Origin: Meandrina meandrites
Taxonomy: Eukaryota > Cnidaria > Anthozoa > Scleractinia > Meandrinidae
NCBI GenBank assembly: GCA_963693305.1
Contig: OY855916.1
Coordinates: forward strand, 10,360,001-10,424,000
Direction: 5' to 3'
Length of the DNA stretch: 64,000 bases
Part shown: positions 23,715 through 35,432 of the stretch, one piece after another
Layout: the number at the start of each line of letters is the position of its first letter
Position numbering within the stretch: the first letter of the stretch is position 1
Made by a program: the position numbers and the translations under genes
Notes under the pieces: generated by a model
Database searches by the model: none
The model's input: the letters and a program-made list of their open reading frames with translations, nothing else
Told to the model about the DNA's origin: nothing

Positions 23715-24400
23715 GTAAGTATGGTATCTTGTTTTAATCAATCAAAATCAAACAGTTCCAATACTGTTATCCTGTATAGAAACTAAAGGTCCTTTTAGCA
23801 ATCCAATTTGTTGTTTGGGAGAATGTTGACAAGATAATATATATATAATATCTGTATAGATCAGCCAAAATCCCGTAGTGCTGTTTTCAGCCATTTCTTT
23901 TCTTGGAAACTCTTTTGACTTACCTAAAACCGGTTTTCTTAAAAATCGTAATACTTCGCGAAGGACTGGTCATTTAAGGACGTGTGACCTATGATAAAAT
24001 TCTTAATCCATGGCCAGTGATTTATGCTCAGTCACATTTCTTATTTTAGTGTAAAGGAAGCCAATGTATCATAAAGCAGAAAAATCTTTTTTACTTGCAT
24101 CAGACTGGTATACAAAAAAACACTTTTTCTGCCCCATGTCCATTCCAATCTTATGCTATCATTTGTCAAACGAATATCATCTCAATGTTTAAATGTTTTA
24201 GTTTTTAATTTCTATCAAGCGAGATGACCAGGTACTAGGGTTTAAATCCTCTTCTCTCTCACTAGACGCGTTTGCTTTTGATGCTGCGGAATCTTTAATT
24301 CTGTTAAATGTTTGCTTTATTTAGACGCATGACTACTTTTAAGCTTGAAACAAAATCGTGTAGCAACAAAGTTGCTTAAATTGTTATTGAAATTTTACAG

Positions 24401-24682
24401 ATCAGTCGGAGATTACTGCTCATCCTCAGAATATAACTAGAACAGAAGGAGACAACGTAACTTTTACTTGTAACGCTACTGGAAATCCCGTTCCGACAAT
24501 AGCATGGACTAAAAATGGATCTCTTATAAATACAAGCGACAACTCAAGGATGAGTTTTGCTGCTGTCTATAATCACTTGACGATAAGAAATGTGAACAGG
24601 ACAGACAGTGGAGAATACCGATGTGTGGCGTACAACAGTCTTGGAAATGCTACATCCGATGCTGCTGCACTGGATATCCAAT
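24401..24682 (+). CDS. Receptor Ig exon A8
   Basis: Last type A Ig domain of the array. FAAVYNHLTIRN replaces FSVDYNHLTITN. It is followed by a different intron and not by a B exon, so the tandem array ends here. Confidence 0.88.
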
Positions 24683-24942
24683 GTAAGTAGTAAGTTGATC
24701 AAAAGCGGAAAGTGCTGTCCTATATATTTGTCAGAGAAACTCCTTTTCTCCTTTCAGCTTTGGTACAAAACATGTAATTAGTTTATCAAATACAGAAACA
24801 GTGAATCCACTACACTGTCTTTTCCTGGGAAGTTTTCTTCCTAAGGATGAAAACACAATTCCACACATATATTCCTTAAAATATTTTAAGTATGTTTTAG
24901 CTTTTATTATTATAATTACAATAATTGTTTTATTCGTTACAG

Positions 24943-25224
24943 ATCAACCTGAGATCACTGCCCATCCTCAGGACAATACTAGGAAAGAAGGCGAGATCGT
25001 AACTTTCACTTGTAACGCTACTGGAAATCCAGTTCCGACAATAGCATGGACCAGAAATGGATCTCCTTTAGCTTCAACTGGCAATTCCAGGATAAGTCTT
25101 TCATTGGACCAAAAGCAGTTGACTATAACGAATGTTAATAAGACAGACAGCGGGGAATACCGATGTTTGGCGAACAACAATCTTGGAGATGCTACTTCCG
25201 ATGCTGCTGCACTGGATATCCAAT
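24943..25224 (+). CDS. Receptor Ig exon C (type A-like, diverged)
   Basis: Ig domain, phase 1-1, clearly related to type A (EITAHPQDNTRKEGE, FTCNATGNPVPTIAWTRNG, SGEYRCLANNNLG) but diverged. It probably represents the older form from which the array grew. Confidence 0.88.
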
Positions 25225-26426
25225 GTAATGTGTTCAGAAATGTTATGTAGAATATGCGACTACTCGTACTTTATTTCAGTTGCGATTATGATCTTTATTC
25301 CGTCTTACAATATACATTTTAAATAACAGGTGCAATTTTTTGACAAAATCAAGCGTTTCCGTAAATACGTAAATTTTGGTTTCTGAAATTAAAGGTTAGC
25401 CATATTTCCTATTCCTTGGAGAATAGTAACAGACAAATGTAGGATAAGAAGTAGAAGGTTCCAGTTCATTTCGTAACAAGACACCGTCTCTCAAGTAAAT
25501 GGATTAAGTTAATTACCTGTTTTTTATATACTTTACTATGAACCAACTGAAGAAATAGGACGAGAAAAATAACTGACGTATGCACGTCGTCTCAAGGGTT
25601 GAAAAAACTTTGTACGGCCAAGTTTCCCTGAAAGTTACCAAATGTTAGTCCCTGTTTATGAGAGCGGCTGATAAAATAAAGAACAACCGAATAAGTAACC
25701 CGATAGACCTTCGCAACAGGAAAGCACTGTATCCATTTTGCGTTTCGTGAAATCGTGACTTAATTGGCTTTTAGTTTTATTGGGCTTGACGTGAAATACA
25801 ATATTACATTACTTCACATTACATCACATCACGTCACGTCACGTCACGTCACGTCACATGCCGTCACGCCACGTCACTTTACATCACATTACATTAATTT
25901 ACATTACATTACAATGATATGTTAACGGGATAAAGAAAGAAATAGAGAAACTCGTCAGTAATGTTTTGGGCTTTCTATAACTTTTGTTCTTTGTAACAGT
26001 GTTTAAGACGGAGTCTGCCAGGATATTATTGGACAAAATTATGTACCAAAATTATTGACACCTTATTGCAAACTTTTGTGTTACTGCTTCAAATATCTTA
26101 TCAAAAGAAATCTTTTCTAACAACACCAAACATCGAAAAAAAAGTCGAAATTCCACTGAATTCCACGGAATCGCTTAAATGACGATTTTACAAAATGGCT
26201 ACACGTGAGATTTTGCCTGTAGCTTGTAAACTATGAAATTCATTTTTTCAGACTCTTATAAGAAATTGTCGTTTGTGTTATTACAGATAATTACTTACAT
26301 CTTTACCTTTTATTAAAGGTAGAAAAAATGCAATAGGATTAAATTATTTTGGTGCTCGATTTTTGTCCAACTTATATTAATATTACTCGATTTCCTGATG
26401 GTTCCTGAATGTTTCTATATGTTCAG
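25225..26426 (+). other. Intron with a CACGT-type pentanucleotide array
   Basis: A degenerate (CACGT)n/(CACAT)n run lies at about 25804-25920. No gene is seen. Confidence 0.7.
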
Positions 26427-26714
26427 TTGGTCCTGAAATCTCCAAACATCCAGATGGCATTACCGAAATGGAAGGAAAAGATGTTGTCTTCAGCTGTTCA
26501 GTTGAAGGAAACCCTTCACCTAGTGTAGGATGGACAAAGAACGAGGAGAGATTGAACGTAACAGCAAATGCAAGACTTACTGTGTCGCAAACGAACAATA
26601 TTCACAGTTTGACGATTACGGATGTTCGCAGGTCAGACGCAGGTCAATATAGATGTGTGGCTAATAACAGTGTTGACAACTCTACTTCGTCTGTCGCAAC
26701 ACTGGAAGTATATT
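26427..26714 (+). CDS. Receptor Ig exon D (membrane-proximal Ig)
   Basis: Seventeenth Ig domain, 288 nt, phase 1-1, diverged from both types (GPEISKHPDGITEMEGKDV, FSCSVEGNPSPSVGWTKN, DAGQYRCVANNSV). The Cys/Trp/Cys core is intact. The donor is ATT|GTGAGT. Confidence 0.88.
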
Positions 26715-27875
26715 GTGAGTAAATTCAGTTTATCCCATAATTAAATACAAAAACATCAAAAATTGCGCCCATAAGTTTGGTGGTTTGATATAAAATGTCT
26801 AATTATGATAATTCGCTAGATTCCATCGCACAGGTCGAAAAAACCGAGAACCATATAATCTGTAATTACTAATACACCAAAACAAATATTTTTAAATCAA
26901 TTAATACAAAGAATTTTTAATATGTATACTCCGTGACTATTTCCTTTGTTGTCGGCTTGCGAATGAAAACAATAGCAAAATGGTTTGGACTCCGGGATCC
27001 ACAGAAATGGAATCCAGAATCCACGGTGCGGAATCCGGAATAAAAAAACTCTCTTGGATTAATTTGCACGTATTCACTTCGTACAGTGTTTCTCAAGAAG
27101 CCAAGAACGTGGTTGATTTCTATTCAGTTTTACAGTGAAAGAATACTATATAAACGTGAAGGGAGTGATATGCGATTGTCCAAAATATTGAAAGGAGCGC
27201 TAGACTGCGAGCTGCCTCTCTTTCGCTCTAAAATTAGTGGGGACGAGCGAAAACACAATGATCTCAATAGCGGCGATCTGCGTACACGCCTGCGCTACTC
27301 GCTAGTCGCGGCTTCGTCCCGTACATCGACCTTGTTTTTAACGCGTTCGTTCCCACGCATTTAAAAGCAAAAGAAAGGCTACTGGCAGTCTTAGTTAAGG
27401 AACGACTTGAATACATTTCAACCCTAAGATATACAAATTGTTTCTGACAGTTTGTAGTTATTTTGCCGGGTTGATAACCTAAAAAGAAGTCTACATACGA
27501 GCCTAGTGGCCCATCAGGCCGGAGCTTATCCCAGTTTCCGCAGCATGAAGCGACTAAGAGTATTTCTATGAATGAAAAATTAGGTAATACTACGCTGTAG
27601 CCAAAATATTTTTCCCGACGTTTCGGCAATGCCGCCTTCTTCAGGGGGACAAAACTATTTTCACTTTGCGAATGCCTTCTTTGCCAAAGCAAAGGCTTCT
27701 ATCCTCACTGCCGGTTGGTCTTGTTCCAGTGAAGACATCAGTTCGCCCAAAAGTTCGTTAGTAAAAACTTTTAAATTGGGCATAGTTTTGCTTGTGCTGG
27801 AAAGTTGCAGGTTGAAATTAACATGATTTATAAAAAATAGGATACCTGCGCAGCGTAGGTGCTAAATGTATGAAC
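26715..27875 (+). other. Intron sequence; no gene recognised
   Basis: Open frames here have no recognisable product. A hammerhead-like motif lies on the minus strand at 27614-27648 (see findings). Confidence 0.5.
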
Positions 27876-28108
27876 GAAAAAAAACAACAAAACTATTTCT
27901 ACTCCCCCCTGGATGGGATGATAGTCCATCGCAGGGTTACCCCCAGCAGTAAATTCGCCGGTACCCATTTATACACCTGGGTGGAGAGAAGCACTATGAG
28001 AGTAAAGTGTCTTGCCCAAGAACACAACGCAATGCCCTGGCCAGGGCTCGAACCCGGACCGTTCGATCCGGAGTCCAGCGCACTAACCATTTGGCTACCG
28101 TGCCTCCC
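27876..28108 (-). mobile_element. tRNA-derived SINE
   Basis: The minus strand starts GGGAGGCACGGTAGCC, with an A box TAGCCAAATGGTTAGTGCGC and a B box GGGTTCGAGCCC, then a body with TTCTTGGGCAAGACACTTTA and CTCCACCCAGGTGTATAAAT, ending in a T/A-rich tail. The head is tRNA-like but the acceptor stem does not close, so it is a pol III-type SINE. The body motifs are shared with widespread animal SINEs. Confidence 0.85.
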
Positions 28109-28317
28109 ACTTAATAACCTAAAGGTACCAGAATAACTCTAAAAATGGTCGTTTGAGATTAAACATACCAACCAGTACCATTTTCCTGGCCGTAGAGAGT
28201 AAAGCCTCATTTTTCATTTGTTAAAGAAGGTTATCAATAAATATCAGCAGTGCTTTGTGTTTATTGCTGCGATGTAATCATTGATCTCATCCGCTTTCGC
28301 TCCTCTTCTTTGTTCAG

Positions 28318-28614
28318 TGCCCAGTGCTGCTCCTCAAAATGTAACAGCGCATAACACAAGCTCAACCAGTATTTTAGTCACGTGGGATGAAGTGCCAAAA
28401 GATAAGCAGCACGGTGATATTATCCGTTACACAGTCATTTACAAAGAGCTAGAGGGAGGTACAGAGGTGAAGAAACTGGTTGATTCTCCCACACGTAAAA
28501 TTGAGCTTACGCAACTTAAAAAATATACGGAATACAGCATCCAGGTGTTAGCTGCTACTATAAAAGGTGACGGACTACGCAGTGTCGCTATCACTGTCAG
28601 CACGGACCAAGACA
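28318..28614 (+). CDS. Receptor FN3 exon 1
   Basis: Fibronectin type III domain, phase 1-1: starts PSAAPQNVTAHNTSST, continues ILVTWDEVP, IIRYTVIYKELEGG and LKKYTEYSIQVLAATIKGDG. The W, Y and YSIQVLA pattern is typical of FN3. Confidence 0.88.
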
Positions 28615-29087
28615 GTAAGTAAAAGAACCTTTAAACTCGTGAGCTAGTTACAATAAATCACATGGTATAGAAAGCCTGTAGCATCAAAAGGCGCAGAGAG
28701 AGAGATTGGATTGAATTTGTTTTTGTTGTTGTTGTTGTTGTTTTTTAATACTCCAGGTAAAGGTGGTGATGGTGCAGAAATTGACTCTAAGTTTATACAT
28801 GTGTAGCAATCCCTGTCTTCCCTGCAAACAGACAAACATCTAAGACAGTAGAAGAATGCACTGGGAAAGGGTAACGTAATAGGAAAGGGTAACGGTCTTC
28901 GTGCGGTTCTTAGCTCATCTCCCGTTTCAGTTGCATGAGGTGGCTTGGAGCATTTCTACTTCACTGGATGGGATGCTTGCCTATCATGTTTTGTTGTTGT
29001 TCTTGTCATCGTCGTCGTTGATGATAACTAGTCTCAAACCTACTTGTGCTTTATTAACAAATGTTCATATTGCTATATATGTTGCAG

Positions 29088-29381
29088 AACCTTCCAAGGC
29101 TCCTGTACTAACCGGTATTAAGGTAATAAACAGCACTAGTATCGAGGTGGAATGGGAGCCGGTTCCGCAAGAGTTTAGACATGGTATCATCACCAAGTAC
29201 GTCATACTCTACACGGTCGAGAAAGAAAATAAAACAGGCACAAAGGACGTACTACAAGCATCTCTTCTGAAAACGGTTCTTAATGGGCTCAGACAGTCTA
29301 GTCCATATTCTATTCGAGTTTTGGCTGCAACGATGAAGGGTAATGGTCCCGCAGGCGAACCTAAATCTGGAACCACTGCAG
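29088..29381 (+). CDS. Receptor FN3 exon 2
   Basis: Second FN3 domain, phase 1-1: PSKAPVLTGIKVINSTSIEV, WEPVPQ, IITKYVILYTVEKEN, LRQSSPYSIRVLAATMKGNG. The acceptor is TTGCAG and the donor G|GTTAGG. Confidence 0.88.
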
Positions 29382-29760
29382 GTTAGGATATCAAATAAAC
29401 AAAAAGTGATTTATCGTCTATTTTCTCTCTAGCAGATTTGTCTAAAGTTCCACGTGACGCAATATACTTTAGTTGGAACTGAGTTTTATCTGAGGATACC
29501 ACCAGTGTTCAAAAGTATCGTTTTACCTCGGTTGCACGTTCAGTTTTCGTTCAACATGAAATGTCAGTAAAACTGCATCTATTTTTTCAAAGGATGTTTC
29601 TCGTTAAATATTGAACATGCTCCTTTCATATATCCTATGGCAACTAGATCGGTCAGTCATCACTAACCACCTTCGAATTTAAAAATCGCCGAATTAAATT
29701 TAATTAGTTTAAGATTTAAACACCGATAATTTATCTTGCTTCACCATATTGTTGTTTCAG

Positions 29761-29863
29761 ACCCACCTACGCCTCCGACGCCTTCTGATAGAAATATCGG
29801 AACTAAAGAGGTGTCTGTTTCCTTTAAAACTAAACAAGAGTTAAGTAATGGCAAGCCAGTAAG
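29761..29863 (+). CDS. Receptor exon: start of membrane-proximal FN3-like region
   Basis: Begins DPPTPPTPSDRNIGTKEV and ends NGKPVR in phase 2. The next exon at 34280 starts with one base completing a Ser codon (S-FYQMIVTPL), giving an uninterrupted FN3-like strand. The PPTPPTP opening is typical of FN3 linkers. Confidence 0.8.
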
Positions 29864-29929
29864 GTCAGTACTTTGTTAATTTTGTCTTTAGTTGGTGTCA
29901 TGGAATGACGATCGTTCTTAGGCAAATTT

Positions 29930-30545
29930 TAGGTCAAATGGTTCAATATTTGGGCAGTAGAATTATTTAATTGTAGATATGATTTGTATAATTACAGAGC
30001 AATGTATGGGCATCGAATGGGCACGTTGCAAAGAATTGCAAATTTCTCGGCTCCTCAATGATTTACACAGATACAAAATCGGAGGCTTAATAAGAGAAAT
30101 ATAGAGATACTTTCCACCATGTTTTAGATCGTAAGGTTAAATAGTCGAGCTGTAGAATTATTTAATCGTTTTAGTTACCGATCCATACAGAGAATGTATT
30201 GGCATGCTTATTACAGAGAATGTATGGGCAAGTTGCACTGAATTGCAAATTTCCCGGTTCATAAATGATGTTCACCAAAACCAAAAACGTATGGTTAATA
30301 AGAGTCATAGAAAGATACTTGCCTCCAAATGTTATGTCAGAAGGTGTAGTATTCGTGCTGTAGAATTATTTAATGGTAGAAATGATGAACATGTTTACAA
30401 AGAATGTATGGGCAAATTGTACATAAGTGCTTACATCTCGGCTATTTTCCCTTAATACCAGTCACATTTAGAAGCTAAGCACAAAATCTCAGCTCAATAG
30501 GTCTAGTATTCGAGCTAAACGGATACTATTATTTAATTCTATTTA
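29930..30545 (+). repeat. Interspersed tandem repeat, roughly 180-200 bp unit, copy 2
   Basis: Shares long stretches with 6150-6800, for example ACAGAGAATGTATGGGCAAG, AATAAGAGTCATAGAAAG and TCGGCTATT. It ends near a (TTTA)n run. Confidence 0.75.
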
Positions 30546-31551
30546 TTTTATTACTTGTTTGTGTAATTATTTATTTATTTATTTATTTATTTTTGAGTCT
30601 AATGCGCATGCGCTTTATACTCTATGTAGTGGAAAAAAAGCTGTTAGCAATCCCAAGGGAATGGTTCGGGATCGATAATCGTCCGGTGCAATTGTGCTGA
30701 AACAATAGCCCTCCTCATTGCGGGCTTGGTGCGGTGATCGTAATCCAATCAGGAAGCAAGGATGTTGTTAACGAAGCAACGGTCAAACGGAGCTCCAACA
30801 CGACACGCACTTGTAAAAGAAATTGTCATGTATGTAATTGGAATAAATGTTTTACAGTGCAAAATAATAGGAATCTTCGTTTTCAAGTGTGAAGCCACTG
30901 AAAATCTTCTCCTTCCAGCTGCATGTTTTTTTTATAATCCGTGGGAAACGCAACGTGAAATCGACATCTTTTGATGAAAAAAATCCGGAAGTGACATTTG
31001 TGTTCATAAACAAAAACTAACTTTGAAAAAAAAAATGGAAAATTAAATAAAATTGTAGTCAGCAATTGATTGTTCAATTCAACTGAAGCAGGATTTCATT
31101 CACAGAATGCAACTTTCATTAAAAAGAGGTTTTTTTCACCATTCAATATTCAATCTAGAGCTTGAAAACAAGACAGTGTATTCAAATTACATTTCGCGCG
31201 AAATTTGGATAAATATTGAAACTTGCTTTAATAGTTATTGAATTCCGATCTGATTGTTATTTCCATGTATTGACTATTTGGAAGCTGTTCTCAGTCATGA
31301 AAACGAAACTCTTTCATTCAACTGCTTGTAGTGTTTAATAGACGTGAAAATATTTCGCTTAATTAAATTACATTCTGCACGCAATGTTTTCTTTGCTCCC
31401 CTGTGTCGAAACGTTAAAGGTAATTGAAATCTTTGTTGAGCAGTATTGCATAAATTGCAAAGGAATCGAAAAAATATATATTTTGCCTTATTTTGATGGG
31501 AGTTAGGATATTTAGAATACTAAATAAGCGCCTGTATCTTGTCTATCTATG

Positions 31552-31764
31552 GGGCGGACCATTAATTTTTTGGAAGCAGGGGGATGAAAATTTTTTCAAG
31601 ACAAACAATTTTTTTCTGTTTCGTTGTCTGTGAAAACATGTTTTCCGGTGTCATCTTCCTGCAGACAATTTTTTTCATGCCTGCAAAAAATTTAGTTGGG
31701 CTTTTTTTGCTTTTGCAAACAAATTTTTCAGGAGACCCTCCCCCCCCCCCCCCCCCCCCCCTCT
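31552..31764 (+). repeat. GGGGCGGACCATTA repeat with poly-C
   Basis: Starts GGGGCGGACCATTAATTTT, continues through T-rich segments and ends in 20-plus C residues (31739-31761). A relative in the opposite orientation lies at about 55310-55452, where TAATGGTCCGTCCC is its reverse complement. Confidence 0.6.
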
Positions 31765-31828
31765 AAATCTGTACGATCTTCCTATGGTCTACACCGCACT
31801 AATCTTTTAACATGAATAAATATATATA

Positions 31829-32298
31829 AATATATCTGAGCGGATTTGCAAGAACCTGGTCGCCCACAAGCCAAAACACTCCAAGCTGGTACAAGTCCGT
31901 GGGCCTCCCCCCTGGCTAGAGATTGGCACGTCGCGAGCCCACGTGACACCTGACACACCAGCCGGCTCCCTTCTCAGCAGGGAACCCTCAAGCAATGTCA
32001 ATCAAAATATTCAACAGCCCCCACAGAAAGTTCAAAATTCAACACAAACATGCTCAAAATTTAACACAAACAGGCCCAAGCATGGACAGAAAAACCCTCC
32101 CCTCCCCCCCTGCTTTTGACAGCTAGTCCGCCAGCCAGGCACCAGCGGATAGCTAAGACCCCGGGCCAGGTCACCAGGGCACTGGTGACGGCAAGCCCCC
32201 TACAGTTAAGGCCACCAGCTGGGCTTGGACTCGGGCTTCGCCCGAGTCCAAGCGAAAACCTCGGCGACCAGGTTTTTGCAAATTCGCTCAGATATATA
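31829..32298. mobile_element. Non-autonomous element with terminal inverted repeats
   Basis: The left end AAATATATCTGAGCGGATTT continues into GCAAGAACCTGGTCGCC; the right end is its near reverse complement (GGCGACCAGG, TTTTTGCAAATTCGCTCAG, ATATATAC). An internal hairpin CTTGGACTCGGGC/GCCCGAGTCCAAG lies near 32224-32253. No coding frame. Confidence 0.65.
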
Positions 32299-32490
32299 CT
32301 TTAGAGAACAAATATTATCGACTTCTTCTGAACCACTCTTACTACCAAACCTCTGCTACACCTCTTGCTCTATGCCGTAAATACTGAAACTACTTCAACA
32401 TATTTCAACCGCACTAACAATCCATGACGCATTAGACTCATGTACCCACTGGGTACTATTTTTATACTTTTTTCACAAGGAGCGGACTTC

Positions 32491-33016
32491 CTCGGTATAG
32501 TCGGTACGCTCGGTACGCTCGGTACAGTCGGCACAGTCGGTACGGTCGGTCCAGTCGGTACGGTCGGTACGGTCGGTACGGTCGGTACAGTAGGTACAGT
32601 CGGTACGTCGGTACGGTCAGTACAGTCGGTACGGTCGGTACGTTCGGTACGGTCGGTACAGTCGGTACGGTCGGTACGTTCGGTACGTTCGGTACGGTCG
32701 GTACGGTCGGTACGGTCGGTACGTTCGGTACAGTCGGTACAGTCGGTACGCTCGGTACAGTCAGTACAGTCGATACAGTCGGTACGCTCGGTACGCTCAG
32801 TACAGTCGGTACGCTTGGTACAGTCTGTACGCTTGGTACGCTCGGTACGCTCGGTACGCTCGGTACGCTCGGTACGCTCGGTACGCTCGGTACGCTCGGT
32901 ACGCTCGGTACGCTCGGTACGCTCGGTACGCTCGGTACGCTCGGTACGCTCGGTACAGTCGGTACAGTCGGTACTAGCGGGCACGCTCGGTACAGTCGGT
33001 ACACTGGTACGCTCGG
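32491..33016 (+). repeat. 9-bp satellite (TACGGTCGG variants)
   Basis: About 58 units of the form TACGSTCGG, TACAGTCGG or TACGTTCGG. The centre of 32838-32955 is a homogeneous TACGCTCGG run. Because 9 is a multiple of 3, all frames can stay open, giving spurious VRSVRS, TERTER and VPTVPS peptides of up to 200 residues. Confidence 0.95.
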
Positions 33017-33165
33017 TTGCGTCAGCTAGCCAGGTACATTAACTATCACTATCGATATTCTCACTGCTAACGGTATATTCACTATCATTAACAGAGTAGG
33101 AAAAACCACCAAGTATATGTACCAAAAAAATGAACATGATGATTGCAGGATATGTTTTGCTAGTT

Positions 33166-33272
33166 AACAATTAGATTATGAGCTCAAGATTTCTACGAGG
33201 TGATAGTTGATTCGGCCTGCGGCCTCATCAACTATCACCTCATAGAAATTGAGAGCGAATAATCTAATTGTT
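33166..33272. mobile_element. Palindromic MITE (AACAATTA family), copy 1
   Basis: Near-perfect foldback: AACAATTAGATTAT pairs with AATAATCTAATTGTT, and GAGGTGATAGTTGAT with ATCAACTATCACCTC, around a GCCTGCGGC centre. Related foldbacks occur at 56855 and 60610. Confidence 0.6.
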
Positions 33273-34279
33273 TTAGTAGAATTCTAACTGAAATAAACGC
33301 AAATAATGGTTTCTAATTATTTTTCTACGCATTATCGAACTATTAAACGCTTTAACAAAATCGCACGCATTGAATTGTCCTTGGTAAATTTGCAATTGTT
33401 TACGCGCGTGCACCCGTTTTTCAATAATTTCAAGCTTTTAAAGTCAAGAAACCGCTAAAGTCCTTCTTTTAGTCTTCTCGGGAATTTTTTTATCCATTTA
33501 CATCTTAACTTCCTTCCAAAACTTCGGAAAAACGATAAAAACGTCGTATTTTGTGGACGACCTTCGGCAACTGCACACTAATGGCTGATAGTGTTCAATA
33601 GCTCAGCCAATCACATTGCAGCATTTGCATTAGTGTATTAGTAGAATTCTACTAATTATAAATAGGATGTGGCAATTTTTATTTCAAAAAAATTCCATTG
33701 TTCTCGCGAGATAGCCAATCACAGAGCCGCTTTGGATCGGTGCAATACGACTCCAAAGTTGGGCTATGCGTTCCGATTTTGTTGTTGCTTTGTTTTTTGT
33801 TGGATGAATATAAAGGAGAAAATAGACTTATAGAGTGTATAACCAGTATATTCTGGCAAGTAACATTTTTAGGATACGGTTGACGGAGGTCAGATGGGCA
33901 GATTTCTTTCTTAAAATATAATTAGAAGACCAAAGTATTCTGTAACGAATGTAAATCGTAGTGTAAGACTGATATGACTGTAGATGTAAATGTGATAGTC
34001 TCAAGGCCTGGCATGAAATTGTAAATCATTTCAAATTTTACACAACACGCTAGCAATTATTTCCTAAAACCACTCATCGCCTATAACATCACGCAATTAA
34101 TGAACAAAACGGGATAATGCCATTACTGATTTCTCCTCTCTATACCCGTCAAAGAAAATATTTCATAGTTTTAAATATTTTTTAAACCAAAAAGCTTCCA
34201 TGTACCGCCTGCGTTTGCCATCTGAGTCCTCATGAAAAAGCAATTGTATTGGATGAAGTTGGAAGTTTTTTTCTTCCAG

Positions 34280-34509
34280 CTTTTATCAGATGATCGTCAC
34301 ACCATTAAAGGAAGGGCAAGACCCAGGAAAATCATCTGACGAGAGATATGTTAAAGTCACCCGAAATTACGATGATCAAGAAGAAGGAGAACCTTATATT
34401 ACGGCTGAGTTTGCCAACGACAAGTCAAGGACAAAGTTTCCTGTTGGAGATGGAAAGTACTACTCAAGAGATGGTGTAACTGATGCTAGAAGAAAGCGCA
34501 GAGCATCAA
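34280..34509 (+). CDS. Receptor exon: RPTP-like membrane-proximal FN3 with dibasic site
   Basis: Encodes FYQMIVTPLKEGQDPG, then EPYITAEFANDKSRTKFPVG and DGKYYSRDGVTDARRKRRAS. The YQ-IV-PL, PYI-AEF and F-VGD-K-Y pattern is that of the membrane-proximal module of LAR/RPTP-type receptor phosphatases. ARRKRRAS contains a furin-type R-x-K-R-R motif; LAR-family receptors are also furin-cleaved near the membrane. The donor is TCAA|GTGAGT in phase 1. The next exon lies beyond the Polinton at 51270. Confidence 0.85.
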
Positions 34510-35432
34510 GTGAGTTCACTCGAAATGGCAAGCAATAAACATACGAAAACATGAACACTCTGCAGTAAAACTCTAGAACCTATTGAATTGAGAAACTGTA
34601 AACCAAAATGTGTTAGACCCCAACTAATAAGAACTTAGTTTTACCATAAATAACCAACAAGGTTCTTATTTAAAAAAATCAGTTTTAAAATCCTTAAAGA
34701 AAGCAGGTTATATTGAAAACCAATATGTCTTAAGGGATTTGATACGGGTTAAAATCAATCATTGGACATAGAGCAGGGTCTGTGTTTTGTTAACGTTGTA
34801 ATCGCAATTAGGCATACTATGCGTTTATAATACAAAAGCAAGGGGCCATACCCACATTAGACATGTTTTCTAACCAGCAACAAACATGTTTCACCTACAA
34901 AAATGAGGCATTTTGTAAGAACATAAATTGCCAAATTTCTCAGTAGATAACAAATGTATAATGACTTTTCTAAACTAGCTTGAAAATATACTGGTTCTTA
35001 TACGCGGATTTTTATGTTTGATAAACTGGCGCAGGGGATTTCATTTTATTTAATTCTCTTGGTCCTGTATGTCAGGTTAATTTTTTTTTTTTATATATTT
35101 TGATCCTGGCCTATTATTTTCAGAATTAAACGTATGATAGTTCAATGTCGTTAAGAACATAATGGACAAACTTCGTTACCTTTTCTAATAATAATCGGGG
35201 ATCATTTCGGGTGGCAATTAAAGGTTGATCCACGATGGCGGACTTTTTTATTTTTTTTTTCGCATTATGGCGTGATATGACGTCCGAATATACACGTAAT
35301 GTCAACTAAGATGAACACTTTGCATTGTCTTAACACCATATAAGTTTGATGAGTTGGATTCCCGTAATACTGTTTTGCTTTATTTCACGACAAGTTGTCC
35401 CAAAAATACGTGGAGCGTTTAAGAAGTGAAAC
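34510..35432 (+). other. Intron sequence left of the Polinton; no gene recognised
   Basis: AT-rich, with nothing recognised. GTGAAAC at 35426-35432 is the left target-site copy. Confidence 0.6.

Larger units (their letters stand above)
29864..34279 (+). other. Intron made mostly of repeats
   Basis: It contains the second copy of the 180-bp tandem repeat, a poly-C-bearing repeat, a TIR element, a 9-bp satellite and a palindromic MITE, listed separately. No gene is recognised. Confidence 0.6.

Noticed and set aside
15641..24682. Regularly spaced repeats as a possible CRISPR-like array
   Set aside because: Unit length is about 1.2-1.6 kb, contains exons, and the genome is eukaryotic.
32370..33042. 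Open frames of 180-204 residues on both strands (TERTER, VRSVRS, VPTVPS)
   Set aside because: They are translations of a 9-bp satellite, whose unit length keeps any stop-free frame open.
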